DNA from: a bacterium | Lineage (GTDB): Bacteria > Patescibacteriota > Minisyncoccia > Phycocordibacterales > UBA2100 | Direction: 5' to 3' | NCBI GenBank assembly: GCA_030648265.1 | Contig: JAUSHX010000003.1 | Location: 1 to 52,808 of the forward strand | DNA length: 52,808 nucleotides | Shown: piece by piece, positions 15,774-23,103 of the stretch | Position numbering within the stretch: position 1 is the stretch's first letter | How the letters are laid out: the number at the start of each line of letters is the position of its first letter | Notes under the pieces: model-generated | Database searches by the model: none | Told to the model about the DNA's origin: nothing | Seen by the model: only the letters and a program-made list of their open reading frames with translations | Translations under genes and position numbers: made by a program

Positions 15774-15835
15774 TTATGCTTCGGACGGACACAGTCGGCC
15801 ATTCAGTAGTGAGTTACCACGCGAAGTGGGCGCCA

Positions 15836-15936
15836 CAGCACCAAAATCCTCACCGCAATCTGGTAGACAAAAAATTGTTACAGCTCGTCAACATTCCGCG
15901 ATAAATTGAATCGCGGGTCGGTTGGATTTGGTGCTG
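15836..15936. repeat. Inverted repeat CAGCACCAAAATCC between the two rpsG tails
   Basis: Arms 15836-15849 and 15924-15936 differ by one bulged A and enclose 74 bp with a CGCG/CGCG-type inner hairpin (15897-15915). The CAGCACC tip is the same as in the fusA and nusA leader hairpins. The remaining DNA between 15774 and 15985 has no gene I can support. Confidence 0.65.
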
Positions 15937-15985
15937 GACGCTACATTTTGCAACTGGAATTTCTTCGTCGCTTTGCGACTCGAAA

Positions 15986-16447
15986 TTACCAGGCAAAATG
16001 TGCGAATGCTTTGTTGGCCTCCGCCATTCTGTGGGTTGTTTCCTTTTTCGTAACCGCTGCCCCCTCCCCTTTGCGCGCGGAGCGGATTTCGTTGGTCAAG
16101 CTCTCGTGCATAGGTTTCCCTTTCGTTCCTTCTGCGGCTGCAACTATCCAGCGCATACCGAGCGAGAGCCGGCGTTCAGGGCGCACCTCGCGCGGTACCT
16201 GATAGTTGGCACCTCCCACACGGCGGGAGCGTACTTCCACTGAAGGGCTTGCTTTCTCAAGCGCCTCTTCAAGAATAACAACCGGGTCACCATCTTTCTT
16301 CAACTCCTCCATGACTTTGTAAACGATTTTTCTTGCAATGTCCTTTTTGCCGCATTCCATGACGCAGTTAATAAGCTTGGCAACCTTGTAGGAACCGTAG
16401 ATGGCATCAGGCGGCACAATATTCTTCTTTTTTGTCGGACGTCTCAT
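15986..16447 (-). CDS. rpsG: 30S ribosomal protein uS7
   Basis: This primary 16S rRNA-binding protein nucleates the 30S head. Its 153 residues cover the family length. It starts MRRPTKKKNIVPPDAIYGS and has the RNA-contact segment VRSRRVGGANYQVPREVRPERRLSLGMRWI. It ends MAEANKAFAHFAW. In this product the usual second residue cluster is PTKKKN. It follows rpsL after 84 bp, a gap holding TAGCCACTAG-type repeats. No fusA follows directly: the PIN module and other genes intervene, so the str operon is split after rpsG. Confidence 0.97.
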   Translation of the reverse strand: MRRPTKKKNIVPPDAIYGSYKVAKLINCVMECGKKDIARKIVYKVMEELKKDGDPVVILEEALEKASPSVEVRSRRVGGANYQVPREVRPERRLSLGMRWIVAAAEGTKGKPMHESLTNEIRSARKGEGAAVTKKETTHRMAEANKAFAHFAW

Positions 16448-16451
16448 ATAG

Positions 16452-16530
16452 ATAGTTATTAGCCACTAGGATTTAGGGTTTAGTGAATTTAAATGTATTT
16501 TTTCTAATGGCTAGTCGCTAGTGGCTAACA
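16452..16530. repeat. TAGCCACTAG-type repeats between rpsL and rpsG
   Basis: TTAGCCACTAGG near 16452 and CTAGTGGCTAA near 16517 are inverted copies of one another, with GGCTAGTCGCTAG beside the second. The same family lies at 16957-16990 before rpsL, between all the prepilin genes (31017-33644) and after clpP (43552-43610). Confidence 0.7.
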
Positions 16531-16531
16531 C

Positions 16532-16951
16532 CTATTTTTTAGCCGCCTTCGGTAGCTTTGCGCCGTAGCGGGAACGGCCGCGACGGCGCGCATCAACGCC
16601 CGTAGCATCCAACTTCCCGCGCACAATTGTGTAACGCAAACCGATGTCTTTCACGCGCCCTCCGCGTACGAGCACAACCGAGTGTTCCTGAAGGGCGTGC
16701 CCTTCGCCGGGGATGTAGGCGGTGATTTCCATTCCATTAGTCAAGCGGACACGGGCGATTTTTCTTATGGCCGAGTTCGGTTTGCGGGGGGTCTTTGTCG
16801 TCACGCGTGTGCAAACTCCGCGCTTGAACGGGGCGTTAAAGTAACTGGGGCGATTTTCAATCGTATTAAAACCGCGCGAAAGTGCCCCGGTCTTCGTGCG
16901 CCACGTTTTCTGTTTGCGCCCTCTTCGGGCAAGCTGATTTATGGTAGACAT
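16532..16951 (-). CDS. rpsL: 30S ribosomal protein uS12
   Basis: This decoding-centre protein has 139 residues. The conserved core is complete: [12 protein letters not shown] at the start, [24 protein letters not shown] (with the Lys of TPRKPNS that matters for streptomycin response), [35 protein letters not shown] and a basic tail. Compared with E. coli (124 residues) the extra length is a short insertion near residue 30 and a longer C-terminus ([18 protein letters not shown]). It is the first gene of the str group, flanked on both sides by TAGCCACTAG-type repeats. Confidence 0.97.
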   Translation of the reverse strand: MSTINQLARRGRKQKTWRTKTGALSRGFNTIENRPSYFNAPFKRGVCTRVTTKTPRKPNSAIRKIARVRLTNGMEITAYIPGEGHALQEHSVVLVRGGRVKDIGLRYTIVRGKLDATGVDARRRGRSRYGAKLPKAAKK

Positions 16952-16956
16952 TTTTG

Positions 16957-16990
16957 ATAGTGACTAGCCACTAGGGTTTAGTGATTAGTG
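16957..16990. repeat. TAGCCACTAG-type repeat before rpsL
   Basis: GTGACTAGCCACTAGGG followed by TTTAGTGATTAGTG, six bases upstream of the rpsL start. Between here and 17110 there is only rpsL leader sequence. Confidence 0.6.
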
Positions 16991-17110
16991 AAAAGAAATA
17001 CGCGCCATGCGCGCATGCGAAATCTACTACATCTCATGGCTAAATGCAATCCTTTGTGTATCCGAGCTATTCGATTACCTATTGGCTATACCCTAACCGC
17101 TAGCGGCTAT

Positions 17111-17749
17111 TTATATCCCCGCAATCGCACCCGCGATTCCGTAGACCAGTGTCCCGAACGAGCTGCCCAAGAGAAGAATTATGATGAGCACGGTTCCCAT
17201 GCCCATAAATGGGTTGCCCTCCATTCTGATTCTCCACTGGTCGTATCCGATTGAAAGCGAACGGGGCAAAAGAGCCGGAAGCACTTTGGAACCGTCCAGA
17301 GGCGGAATTGGAATAAGATTGAAAAGAAACAGCATGACATTGACCACGACGATGAGAAACACGACGTCGCTCTGTTCGGAAGTAAGAATTCCTGTGCGAA
17401 TTATAACTCCGCCTAAAAGCGCGATAGCGAGATTGGAAGCGGGGCCGGCGCCTGCGACGATTGCCTCGCTGAACCGGCCCGGGCGGAGATTGTAGGGATT
17501 ATATGGAACCGGTTTCGCCCAACCGAAAAGCAATGGAGAATTGGTGAGGGTAAGGATAATCGGCAAAATAATTGAACCAAACATATCCAAATGCACAATC
17601 GGATTAAGGGTGAGCCGCCCCATGAGCCGCGCGGTCGGGTCTCCTAATTTATTGGCGGCAACACCGTGCATTAGCTCATGGATGACAGCCGAGAACATTA
17701 TGACGGCGACGAGAAATACAGCGTCTAGAAGTTGCATATGAAACATCAT
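17111..17749 (-). CDS. Site-2 protease family M50 metallopeptidase
   Basis: This integral membrane zinc protease has the ligand motif VIHELMHG and the distal PIPPLDGSKVLPALLPRSLS, whose Asp is the third ligand. About five hydrophobic helices are visible. These rhomboid-like short M50 proteins lack a PDZ domain and cut transmembrane substrates within the membrane. The start is uncertain. A frame open to 17815 begins inside a palindromic repeat (MLIRANKHI), so I prefer MMFHMQLLDAVFL at 17749, where the first helix begins. It is the gene before rpsL on this strand, with no obvious functional link. Confidence 0.85.
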   Translation of the reverse strand: MMFHMQLLDAVFLVAVIMFSAVIHELMHGVAANKLGDPTARLMGRLTLNPIVHLDMFGSIILPIILTLTNSPLLFGWAKPVPYNPYNLRPGRFSEAIVAGAGPASNLAIALLGGVIIRTGILTSEQSDVVFLIVVVNVMLFLFNLIPIPPLDGSKVLPALLPRSLSIGYDQWRIRMEGNPFMGMGTVLIIILLLGSSFGTLVYGIAGAIAGI

Positions 17750-17788
17750 GTTATCACATTCACTTTCCAAATTCCTTGCATGCTTCCT

Positions 17789-17818
17789 TATATGCTTATT
17801 CGCACGAATAAGCATATA
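17789..17818. repeat. Palindrome TATATGCTTATTCG, copy 1
   Basis: Near-perfect 30-bp palindrome just upstream of the M50 protease gene. A perfect copy lies inside the PEP-synthase-like gene at 46409-46442. Confidence 0.8.
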
Positions 17819-17850
17819 GATACAGTGGCAGAGCAGCGCGACAAATTTTT

Positions 17851-17879
17851 TTGACTTTTCACTTTGTACACGATAGTAT
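17851..17879 (+). promoter_or_regulatory. rpmB promoter
   Basis: TTGACT (17851-17856), 17-bp spacer, TAGTAT (17874-17879), 12 bp before the rpmB ATG. The mRNA would have a leader of at most a few bases. Confidence 0.7.
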
Positions 17880-17891
17880 GCGCGGACTCAT

Positions 17892-18134
17892 ATGGGACGC
17901 GTGTGCGACATAACAGGTAAGACTTCCCTTGTTGGCGGAGGGTATTCTAACCGCGTCCGTGCAACCAAATTCAATCCTACGGGCAAACGCCGCCGACACG
18001 TGAATCTTCAGAAGAAGACTCTTTTCATCCCCGAGCTCGGAAAAAGAATGACGATTATGGTTTCCGCAAAGGGCCTGAAGACAATGAAGAAACGGGGCGC
18101 ACATTTGACCTTAAAAAAGGCAAATCTCATATAA
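17892..18134 (+). CDS. rpmB: 50S ribosomal protein bL28
   Basis: This 80-residue L28 starts MGRVCDITGKTSLVGGGYSNR. KRRRHVNLQKKTLFIPE is the conserved central strand, and SAKGLKTMKKRGAHLTL the C-terminal part. It binds 23S rRNA near the E site. The first Cys (residue 5) is kept, but the other zinc-ribbon cysteines of some L28 types are absent. It is a single-gene unit with its own promoter and a hairpin terminator shared with the convergent membrane-protein gene. Confidence 0.95.
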   Translation: MGRVCDITGKTSLVGGGYSNRVRATKFNPTGKRRRHVNLQKKTLFIPELGKRMTIMVSAKGLKTMKKRGAHLTLKKANLI

Positions 18135-18138
18135 CAGC

Positions 18139-18166
18139 ACGGCGTCGTTCCTCGGAACGACGCCGT
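18139..18166. terminator. Bidirectional terminator
   Basis: Perfect 13-bp stem with a 2-base loop (arms 18139-18151 and 18154-18166), lying between the convergent stops of rpmB and the membrane protein at 18167. Confidence 0.75.
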
Positions 18167-18565
18167 TTACTTCTCTTCTTTTCCCACAGTGTAACTAATG
18201 TTCTCGTGGAAAACTGCTACCGCCAAGAGCGTGGCGAGTGTTGCGATGTTCTGCCACAAATGGTCCTCCCGTTCTAGGGAATAATACAATGCGGAAAAAA
18301 CTACATCCGCGCACGCTGCAACGAAAACCGGCGCTATCGGACATGGCTCTAGCATGAAGTTCCTGATTGCTTTACTTATGACCGTCCACGCTGCCAAGCT
18401 TGCGAGAATAATGCTGATTGGACCAATTCCTATCACCAGCATGTACTCCAGTAGGACAGTTCTTAGTAAGCCCGACACTAAGGTTACAGCGCCAAAAGCT
18501 AAAAACATCAGTATAAGATCTATTATATTCGGCGGCTCAAGAAGCCGCTTTAAGTATGCGAACAT
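18167..18565 (-). CDS. Four-helix membrane protein of unknown function
   Basis: This 132-residue protein has four hydrophobic segments, at about residues 14-36, 38-60, 75-93 and 105-122. It has a short basic N-terminus (FAYLKRLLEPP) and an acidic-basic end (TVGKEEK). No motif identifies a family. It converges with rpmB and is followed upstream by an AT-rich stretch and the long perfect hairpin at 18637-18680. A role cannot be assigned. Confidence 0.6.
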   Translation of the reverse strand: MFAYLKRLLEPPNIIDLILMFLAFGAVTLVSGLLRTVLLEYMLVIGIGPISIILASLAAWTVISKAIRNFMLEPCPIAPVFVAACADVVFSALYYSLEREDHLWQNIATLATLLAVAVFHENISYTVGKEEK

Positions 18566-18636
18566 CTTGAATCTCCCGATTATTTGACAGACAGAGTTAT
18601 ATCAGATCCGTAGATTTCCACAATCACCGCCATTTT

Positions 18637-18680
18637 CTCTGTTCCTTATTCATAACGGTCGTTATGAATAAGGAACAGAG
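18637..18680. repeat. Perfect 21-bp hairpin
   Basis: Arms 18637-18657 and 18660-18680 with a 2-base centre, followed on the plus strand by CTTTTT. It lies just beyond the stop of the MBL gene (minus strand). No plus-strand transcript obviously needs it. Confidence 0.85.
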
Positions 18681-18685
18681 CTTTT

Positions 18686-19540
18686 TCAGAACTGTTTGAT
18701 AGTTTGACCGTCCGACACGAATGTAACCGTGCCGTCTTTGCAGGTATCTGATGTTGAGATTTCGAATCGTTCAAAGAGTGCGGTCACTTCGGGTGCCGGA
18801 TGTCCGTATTTGTTGTTGCATCCGCGCGAAAAAACGCCATACGTAGGATTTACATATCCCAAAAAGAGTTCCGATGAAGAATTTTTTGAGCCGTGATGTC
18901 CGGCTTTCAATACATCCGAGTGCAGATCGCCGGCATCTAACCGTACAAGATAATCCTCAATTTCTCGCGGAGCGTCGCAAGAAAGCATAAATGATGTTTT
19001 TCCGTAGACAAGACGTGTAACGACACATCCGGTATTCGTTTCTACATTCCTAACGCTTCTGTCCGGCGCAAGTATCTCCAAATATGCGCCGCCGCCTAAA
19101 TCTACTATCTGCCCACGATGTGCGATTATCTGCTGTGCGCCTTCCCTCGCCATTCCAGCTACAAGCGCTTTCGCCGTCGCGGTGTCACCTTCCACATCGG
19201 AGTGAATTATCGTACCGACTTCATAGCGCGCAAGAACATCTATCAACCCGCCGATATGGTCGGCATCGGGGTGCGTCGGGATTACGATATCAATCGTGCG
19301 GTCATACCACGGAATGACTTTTGATAGTTCGCGCAAAACGACTCCGCTAGCTCCGCCGTCTATAATCACCTGCCTGCCGGAGGGCGTATCTATAAATATT
19401 GAATCCCCTTGGCCGATGTTAAGGAAGGAGACCGTGAGAAGACCGTTGCGAGATTCCTGAATAACTGCGTACCAGATGCAGAGAGTGAAAAACAGCAGTG
19501 CCAGTATCGCGTACCCGGTAATCTTCACACTCCTGCGCAT
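18686..19540 (-). CDS. ComEC-type metallo-beta-lactamase-fold protein
   Basis: This 284-residue protein has one N-terminal membrane helix (residues about 7-28), then an MBL domain outside the membrane: VSFLNIGQGDSIFIDTPSGRQVIIDGG, THPDADHIGG (the metal-binding HxDxDH), CVVTRLVYGKTSFMLSCDA and KAGHHGSKNSS. This is the arrangement of the C-terminal domain of ComEC/Rec2. A separate gene for the ComEC membrane domain lies 1.5 kb away (21043-22536). The two probably work together in DNA uptake, with this protein degrading the incoming second strand at the outer face; that split of labour is inferred. Confidence 0.88.
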   Translation of the reverse strand: MRRSVKITGYAILALLFFTLCIWYAVIQESRNGLLTVSFLNIGQGDSIFIDTPSGRQVIIDGGASGVVLRELSKVIPWYDRTIDIVIPTHPDADHIGGLIDVLARYEVGTIIHSDVEGDTATAKALVAGMAREGAQQIIAHRGQIVDLGGGAYLEILAPDRSVRNVETNTGCVVTRLVYGKTSFMLSCDAPREIEDYLVRLDAGDLHSDVLKAGHHGSKNSSSELFLGYVNPTYGVFSRGCNNKYGHPAPEVTALFERFEISTSDTCKDGTVTFVSDGQTIKQF

Positions 19541-19695
19541 ATTTCAAATGTAAGGTGCAAGCGCCAAAACGCAAAATGTAATGTGTGTGTGACCGTAATT
19601 TCCATGTACCGATTCTGCGCGACCGCGTATAATCGGTACATGCGTTTTTTCAGAGGGGGTGGAAGCCATATCATTCAAACTTCATGAAGCGGTGC

Positions 19696-19840
19696 TATAA
19701 TTTAGAAAAATAAGGAGCTGTATGAGCGACTATATTTTTATTAACCCTGTTAAATCCTCGCTTTGCGAGGCGCGGCAGAGCCGCGATTTAACAGGGTGTA
19801 AGAGCTTCTAAGCTCGTTTTACTCGCTAATAATCTCTAAC
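19696..19840 (+). promoter_or_regulatory. sod leader: promoter, uORF and three-way-junction hairpin
   Basis: TATAAT (19696-19701) is followed by TTAGAAAAATAAGGAGC with a Shine-Dalgarno site, then a 29-codon uORF. Inside the uORF lies an inverted repeat, ACCCTGTTAAATC (19744-19756) with its complement (19785-19797). It encloses two hairpins, CTCGC/GCGAG and GCGGC/GCCGC, forming a three-way junction. After the uORF stop come an ACTCGCTAATAA segment and TCTCTAAC directly before the ATG. The same parts, with different stem sequences, occur before pilB. Confidence 0.8.
19722..19811 (+). CDS. Upstream ORF of sod (29 aa)
   Basis: ATG at 19722 is placed four bases after AAGGAG, so translation is plausible. 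The product starts MSDYIFINPVK and ends DLTGCKSF. The pilB leader uORF starts MRLYFSDPVK and ends RLTGCKSF. The middle is the read-through of the hairpin arms and differs. The stop is 29 bases before the SOD start. I read it as a leader peptide whose translation would remodel the hairpin, rather than as a functional protein. Confidence 0.5.
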   Translation: MSDYIFINPVKSSLCEARQSRDLTGCKSF

Positions 19841-20431
19841 ATGTACGCCTACGAAGCAAAAAAATTCAATCTTCCGTCTCTGGACGGCATCTCGGACGAG
19901 TCGGTCAAGCAGCACATCGGGCTGTACGAAGGGTACGTAAAGAATTTCAACGCTATTTCGGCAAAGCTCGTTGAGTACGCCGCAGATACGGAGAAGAATG
20001 CGCACGCGCTTTCTGAACTTATCCGCCGGAAGTCATTTGAATTTGACGGCATGCGGTTGCATGAACATTATTTTGAACAATTTGAAGGCGGGCCAAAAGC
20101 GTTTGACGAGAGCTCTCCGCTTGGGACTGCGTTCGCGCAGGGGTATCACGGGCACTTCAACGAGTATTTCAAAGCGATAGGCAGTATGCGCGGACCCGGT
20201 TGGGCGATTCTCTACTACGATACGGTTGGCAAACAATTCCAAGCAGGTTTTGCCGGCGAACAACATCAAGGGCATTTTGTCACGCTCCCCATAATTCTCG
20301 CGCTTGATGTGTGGGAGCACGCGTTCATCCTTGATTACGGCGCGGCGGGCAAAGGGAAATATATTGAAGCATTCTTCAAGAATCTGAATTGGGGAGTGAT
20401 GGAGAAGCGGTTTGCTGAAATGCAACAGTAA
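19841..20431 (+). CDS. Iron/manganese superoxide dismutase
   Basis: This 196-residue cytosolic enzyme disproportionates superoxide. Metal ligands by alignment to the family are His25 (VKQHIGLYEGYV), His76 (RLHEHYFEQFE), and Asp156 and His160 (LALDVWEHAF). The first helix lacks the usual HH pair (canonical KHHxxYV reads GLYEGYV), a variant I have seen described mainly for deep-branching homologues, so the metal preference is open. GMR, GPGWAILYYD and the Trp of NLNWGVMEKRF are conserved. It has the elaborate leader described separately, and a diverged second copy of its own last 17 codons follows 79 bp after the stop. Confidence 0.93.
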   Translation: MYAYEAKKFNLPSLDGISDESVKQHIGLYEGYVKNFNAISAKLVEYAADTEKNAHALSELIRRKSFEFDGMRLHEHYFEQFEGGPKAFDESSPLGTAFAQGYHGHFNEYFKAIGSMRGPGWAILYYDTVGKQFQAGFAGEQHQGHFVTLPIILALDVWEHAFILDYGAAGKGKYIEAFFKNLNWGVMEKRFAEMQQ

Positions 20432-20476
20432 TTTCCCGTAAATATCACACCACGAATATGACGTTTGTTTGGTGCC

Positions 20477-20510
20477 TGACCCCAATTGTCCCATGACCCC
20501 AATTGTCCCA
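20477..20510. repeat. Tandem 17-bp repeat TGACCCCAATTGTCCCA
   Basis: Two perfect adjacent copies (20477-20493, 20494-20510). CCCCAATT is the reverse complement of AATTGGGG in the SOD 3' end (both the real one and the remnant), so an inverted pairing with the flanking coding sequence is possible. Confidence 0.85.
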
Positions 20511-20560
20511 AGAATCTGAATTGGGGCGTTGTGGAGAAACGGTTCGCGGACGTGTCCTAA
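20510..20560 (+). pseudogene. Second copy of the sod 3' end (17 codons)
   Basis: It reads KNLNWGVVEKRFADVS and TAA. The genuine gene ends KNLNWGVMEKRFAEMQQ and TAA. Codons such as GGC/GGA, AAA/AAG and TTC/TTT differ silently, so this copy evolved as a gene before arriving here. Confidence 0.85.
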
Positions 20561-20568
20561 TTTTCTAT

Positions 20569-20597
20569 TTGACTCTCTCTCTCTGATTTATTACAAT
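20569..20597 (+). promoter_or_regulatory. Promoter of the gene at 20645
   Basis: TTGACT (20569-20574), 17-bp spacer, TACAAT (20592-20597). Confidence 0.65.
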
Positions 20598-20644
20598 CAA
20601 GGTAGGCCCATCAGCCGATGGGTAACTTTGAAAAGGAAAAGGCC

Positions 20645-20977
20645 ATGAGCGCAGCAAAACACTGGTCGGCTCTGTTGGTTGATCAAAAGTTTGAAGTCCC
20701 GGGAGGGACCACGCGGGCTTCCGAGCTCGCAAGGCAGTTAGTGGAAGCATTTGATCCAGCGGAGGACATTGGTATCATTCCCGACCTGGAAACCCGTAAG
20801 CTGGAATTACGCGGCGTTCACGACACCCGAGCGTCCGAGGTAGCGGACACGATATGGCGTACCGTCACCGCCTTGGAAGAGCGCATTCAAACCGCGACGC
20901 AATCCTCGGTGCCGGCGGATGCGGAACCAAGCGACGAAATGCGGGTCGGCGAGAACGATATGAGATTCGCCGGCTGA
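20645..20977 (+). CDS. Small acidic protein of unknown function
   Basis: I start the gene at MSAAKHWSALLVDQKFEV, preceded by AAGGAAAAGG. A frame from 20618 would add nine residues that overlap the ribosome site. The 110-residue product is acidic, with two helical stretches (RASELARQLVEAFDPAED and DTRASEVADTIWRTVTALEERIQTA) and a disordered acidic tail. No signal or motif is recognised. It has a good promoter and stands alone, convergent with comEC. A GC-rich stem-loop with a T-run at 21031-21067 overlaps the end of comEC and may terminate it. Confidence 0.65.
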   Translation: MSAAKHWSALLVDQKFEVPGGTTRASELARQLVEAFDPAEDIGIIPDLETRKLELRGVHDTRASEVADTIWRTVTALEERIQTATQSSVPADAEPSDEMRVGENDMRFAG

Positions 20978-21042
20978 ATCCCCGCAGCCCAATGTCCGAG
21001 GTCACGAAGCGCTTCGTAGTATCAGGACGGCGAGAGGAAGAT

Positions 21043-22536
21043 TCACCCTCCCGCCGCTCCTTTTTTTATGTATACAAGCCAGCCAAACATCCCCGCATAC
21101 GCCAGAAACATCCACCACGCGCTGAATGCGGTTATTGCTACAGATGCAAACGGCAACGAAGCGAAAAATTTTGCAATTTCAATAATGTAGGTAAGAAGCA
21201 GATATGCGGGAAAAGCTATTATGGGAGCAACGGGCTCTGCCATCAATCCTGCTACAGATGCAATCGCAGTGGCGGCCATAGCAGGAGGAACAGCAATGAG
21301 CGCCAGCAAATTTGCCGGAAGAGAAAAAAGCGGAAGCTGGCCGTTTTGATACAGAAGCAAAGGAAGGACGGCGAGTTGTGTGCCGAGGGTAGAGGCGGCA
21401 ATTTCGCGCAGGGCGAATTTTGCGGTAATCCACTGCAAGCGCGCGGAAAAAATCGGCGTAAACCAAATGAGGCCGAGTGTCGCGAGAACCGATAATTGAA
21501 ATCCCAAATCAAACCCAAGAATGAACGGGTTCCAAACGACCATCCCAAACGCCACGATTCCAAGTACGCGCGAAGCAAAATACAGTCGCCCCGTCGTTCT
21601 TCCCAAGACCGCAATCATCGCCATCAGCGCGGCACGCACGGATGACGCGGCGCCTCCCGTCATAAGCGCAAAAAGAATCGCTATACACGCAGCTCCGGAA
21701 AAATAAAATAATCGGGGCAGGCGCGAGAACGCGAATCGTGCGGCATTGATGACGATAGTAATGTTGTAACCGGATAACACTAAAACGTGCACCAGACCGA
21801 CTGTTATAAAAATATCATTAAGGTCACTCCCAAGCCCCCGTTTTGCTCCCACGGTAATTCCTCCACCCAATCCACCCGCAGGCTCCGGAAGCGCCCGTTC
21901 AAGGCCTCTCAAAAAACTTTGTTTAATAGAAATTGCTCCCGCCTTTAGAACATTCGCTTCATTATCGCCTTCCACTTTCTCAACGTATGCAAACGCAAGT
22001 TCGTACCCGATGCCGTCTTTGGCGAGATATTCCGGATAGCTAAATTGCCGCCCCTCGCCTGTGTCAAAAGCTTTCGGAAGACGAAGTGTCCCCTCTGCCC
22101 GTACGCGGTCGCCATATTTTACTGGCGTATTGCGCGGGGCCACGACAAGCACTCCGGCACTAATCGGAATTGTATTTGTCGCCGACACAAAATTGTCCGC
22201 TTTCAATGAAATCCGGATGTTGCTCTCCCGCACATCCGGCTCATCAGAGATCACTCCTTCAATAACAACTTTTGTTTCAATCCGGCTCGTGAGTTCCGGG
22301 TCTCCGATTAGTACGGCGCTGTTCATTCGCCAGATACCGCCGGCACATGCCAGAAGAGCGACTGCAATAACAATCAGCGGCTTTCTTTTCGTTTCATCTA
22401 TGTATGCGAGAAGAAAAGAGGCAAGAGCAAGAAGCGCTGCAAATCCTGTAACTGCAGAACCGAGCAAAAAGAAGGAACGCGCGAAAACGCCTGCAAGAAA
22501 TCCGAAGATGACTGCAAAGAGGAGGTATTCTTTCAT
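21043..22536 (-). CDS. comEC: ComEC/Rec2 membrane channel domain protein
   Basis: This 497-residue polytopic protein has an N-terminal pair of helices, then an OB-like periplasmic domain (VVIEGVISDEPDVRESNIRISL, residues about 85-190). The ComEC competence domain follows, with GLVHVLVLSGYNITIVI, a Gly-rich TGGAASSVRAALMAM and multiple helices to the end. ComEC forms the inner-membrane channel for single-stranded DNA in natural transformation. The MBL domain usually fused at the C-terminus is missing here and is encoded separately at 18686-19540. The gene follows recJ and rnhA on the same strand, a grouping that fits DNA uptake and processing. Confidence 0.9.
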   Translation of the reverse strand: MKEYLLFAVIFGFLAGVFARSFFLLGSAVTGFAALLALASFLLAYIDETKRKPLIVIAVALLACAGGIWRMNSAVLIGDPELTSRIETKVVIEGVISDEPDVRESNIRISLKADNFVSATNTIPISAGVLVVAPRNTPVKYGDRVRAEGTLRLPKAFDTGEGRQFSYPEYLAKDGIGYELAFAYVEKVEGDNEANVLKAGAISIKQSFLRGLERALPEPAGGLGGGITVGAKRGLGSDLNDIFITVGLVHVLVLSGYNITIVINAARFAFSRLPRLFYFSGAACIAILFALMTGGAASSVRAALMAMIAVLGRTTGRLYFASRVLGIVAFGMVVWNPFILGFDLGFQLSVLATLGLIWFTPIFSARLQWITAKFALREIAASTLGTQLAVLPLLLYQNGQLPLFSLPANLLALIAVPPAMAATAIASVAGLMAEPVAPIIAFPAYLLLTYIIEIAKFFASLPFASVAITAFSAWWMFLAYAGMFGWLVYIKKGAAGG

Positions 22537-22556
22537 TTTTCAATCGGTTCCCGTAA

Positions 22557-22593
22557 AGACCTACCCACGAGGTGAAACCTCGTGGGTAGGTCT
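22557..22593. repeat. Perfect hairpin AGACCTACCCACGAGGT
   Basis: 17-bp arms (22557-22573, 22577-22593) with loop GAA, spanning the rnhA stop codon, between rnhA and comEC. The inner 13 bp recur as a hairpin at 41618-41646. Confidence 0.85.
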
Positions 22594-22999
22594 ACAACGC
22601 TTCGTCTATTGCTTCATTAACCAGGCGGTCCGCCTCTTTGTTTTTCTCCCGCGGAATGTACGTAAAAACTGCGCCGAGAAAATGGGCGACGAGTAAATTG
22701 TGCACCTTCATATACTGCGGCCAGAGCGTTTCTTCTTTTATCTGATACCGGTTTGAGAGCTGTTCGGAAACAAGCTGGCTGTCAAGCCGCACTTCAATTT
22801 CGCGTTTCGCAAAACCGCGTTTTTTTGCCTCCTGCAAAGCGAGAGCGACCGCTTCATATTCCGCCCAGTTGTTTGTCTGGTTGCCTAAGAATTTCTTCAG
22901 CTCGTGCTTCTTTTGTCCGTTAATAATCACCACGCCCGCTCCTGCGGGCCCCGGATTATTCCTCGCACCCCCATCCGTATAAATAATTATTTTTTCCAT
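22592..22999 (-). CDS. Ribonuclease HI-like protein
   Basis: This 135-residue RNase H fold has the four catalytic acidic residues in place: Asp9 (YTDGGARNNPG), Glu47 (WAEYEAV), Asp73 (RLDSQLV) and Asp124 (KEADRLVNEA). It would remove RNA from RNA-DNA hybrids. The lack of the basic protrusion of E. coli RNase HI and the GARNNPGPAG start match the short bacterial/archaeal type. It lies downstream of recJ, separated by a hairpin repeat at 23021-23080, and upstream of comEC. Its stop codon is inside the hairpin at 22557-22593. Confidence 0.92.
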   Translation of the reverse strand: MEKIIIYTDGGARNNPGPAGAGVVIINGQKKHELKKFLGNQTNNWAEYEAVALALQEAKKRGFAKREIEVRLDSQLVSEQLSNRYQIKEETLWPQYMKVHNLLVAHFLGAVFTYIPREKNKEADRLVNEAIDEAL

Positions 23000-23020
23000 A
23001 GAGGTATTAACCTATATTAG

Positions 23021-23080
23021 CTCCTCGGCTCGGAAATGTGAAAGAAATCTTTCACATTTCTCTCGCTCTACGTCGCCAAT
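23021..23080. repeat. Hairpin repeat with conserved flanks, copy 1
   Basis: CTCCTCGGCTCG, then a perfect 12-bp hairpin (23033-23044 with 23049-23060), then CTCGCTCTACGTCGCCA. The flanks recur at 29448-29510 around a different stem. Confidence 0.85.
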
Positions 23081-23103
23081 AAAAGCTGATTTTATCACCG
23101 TTT

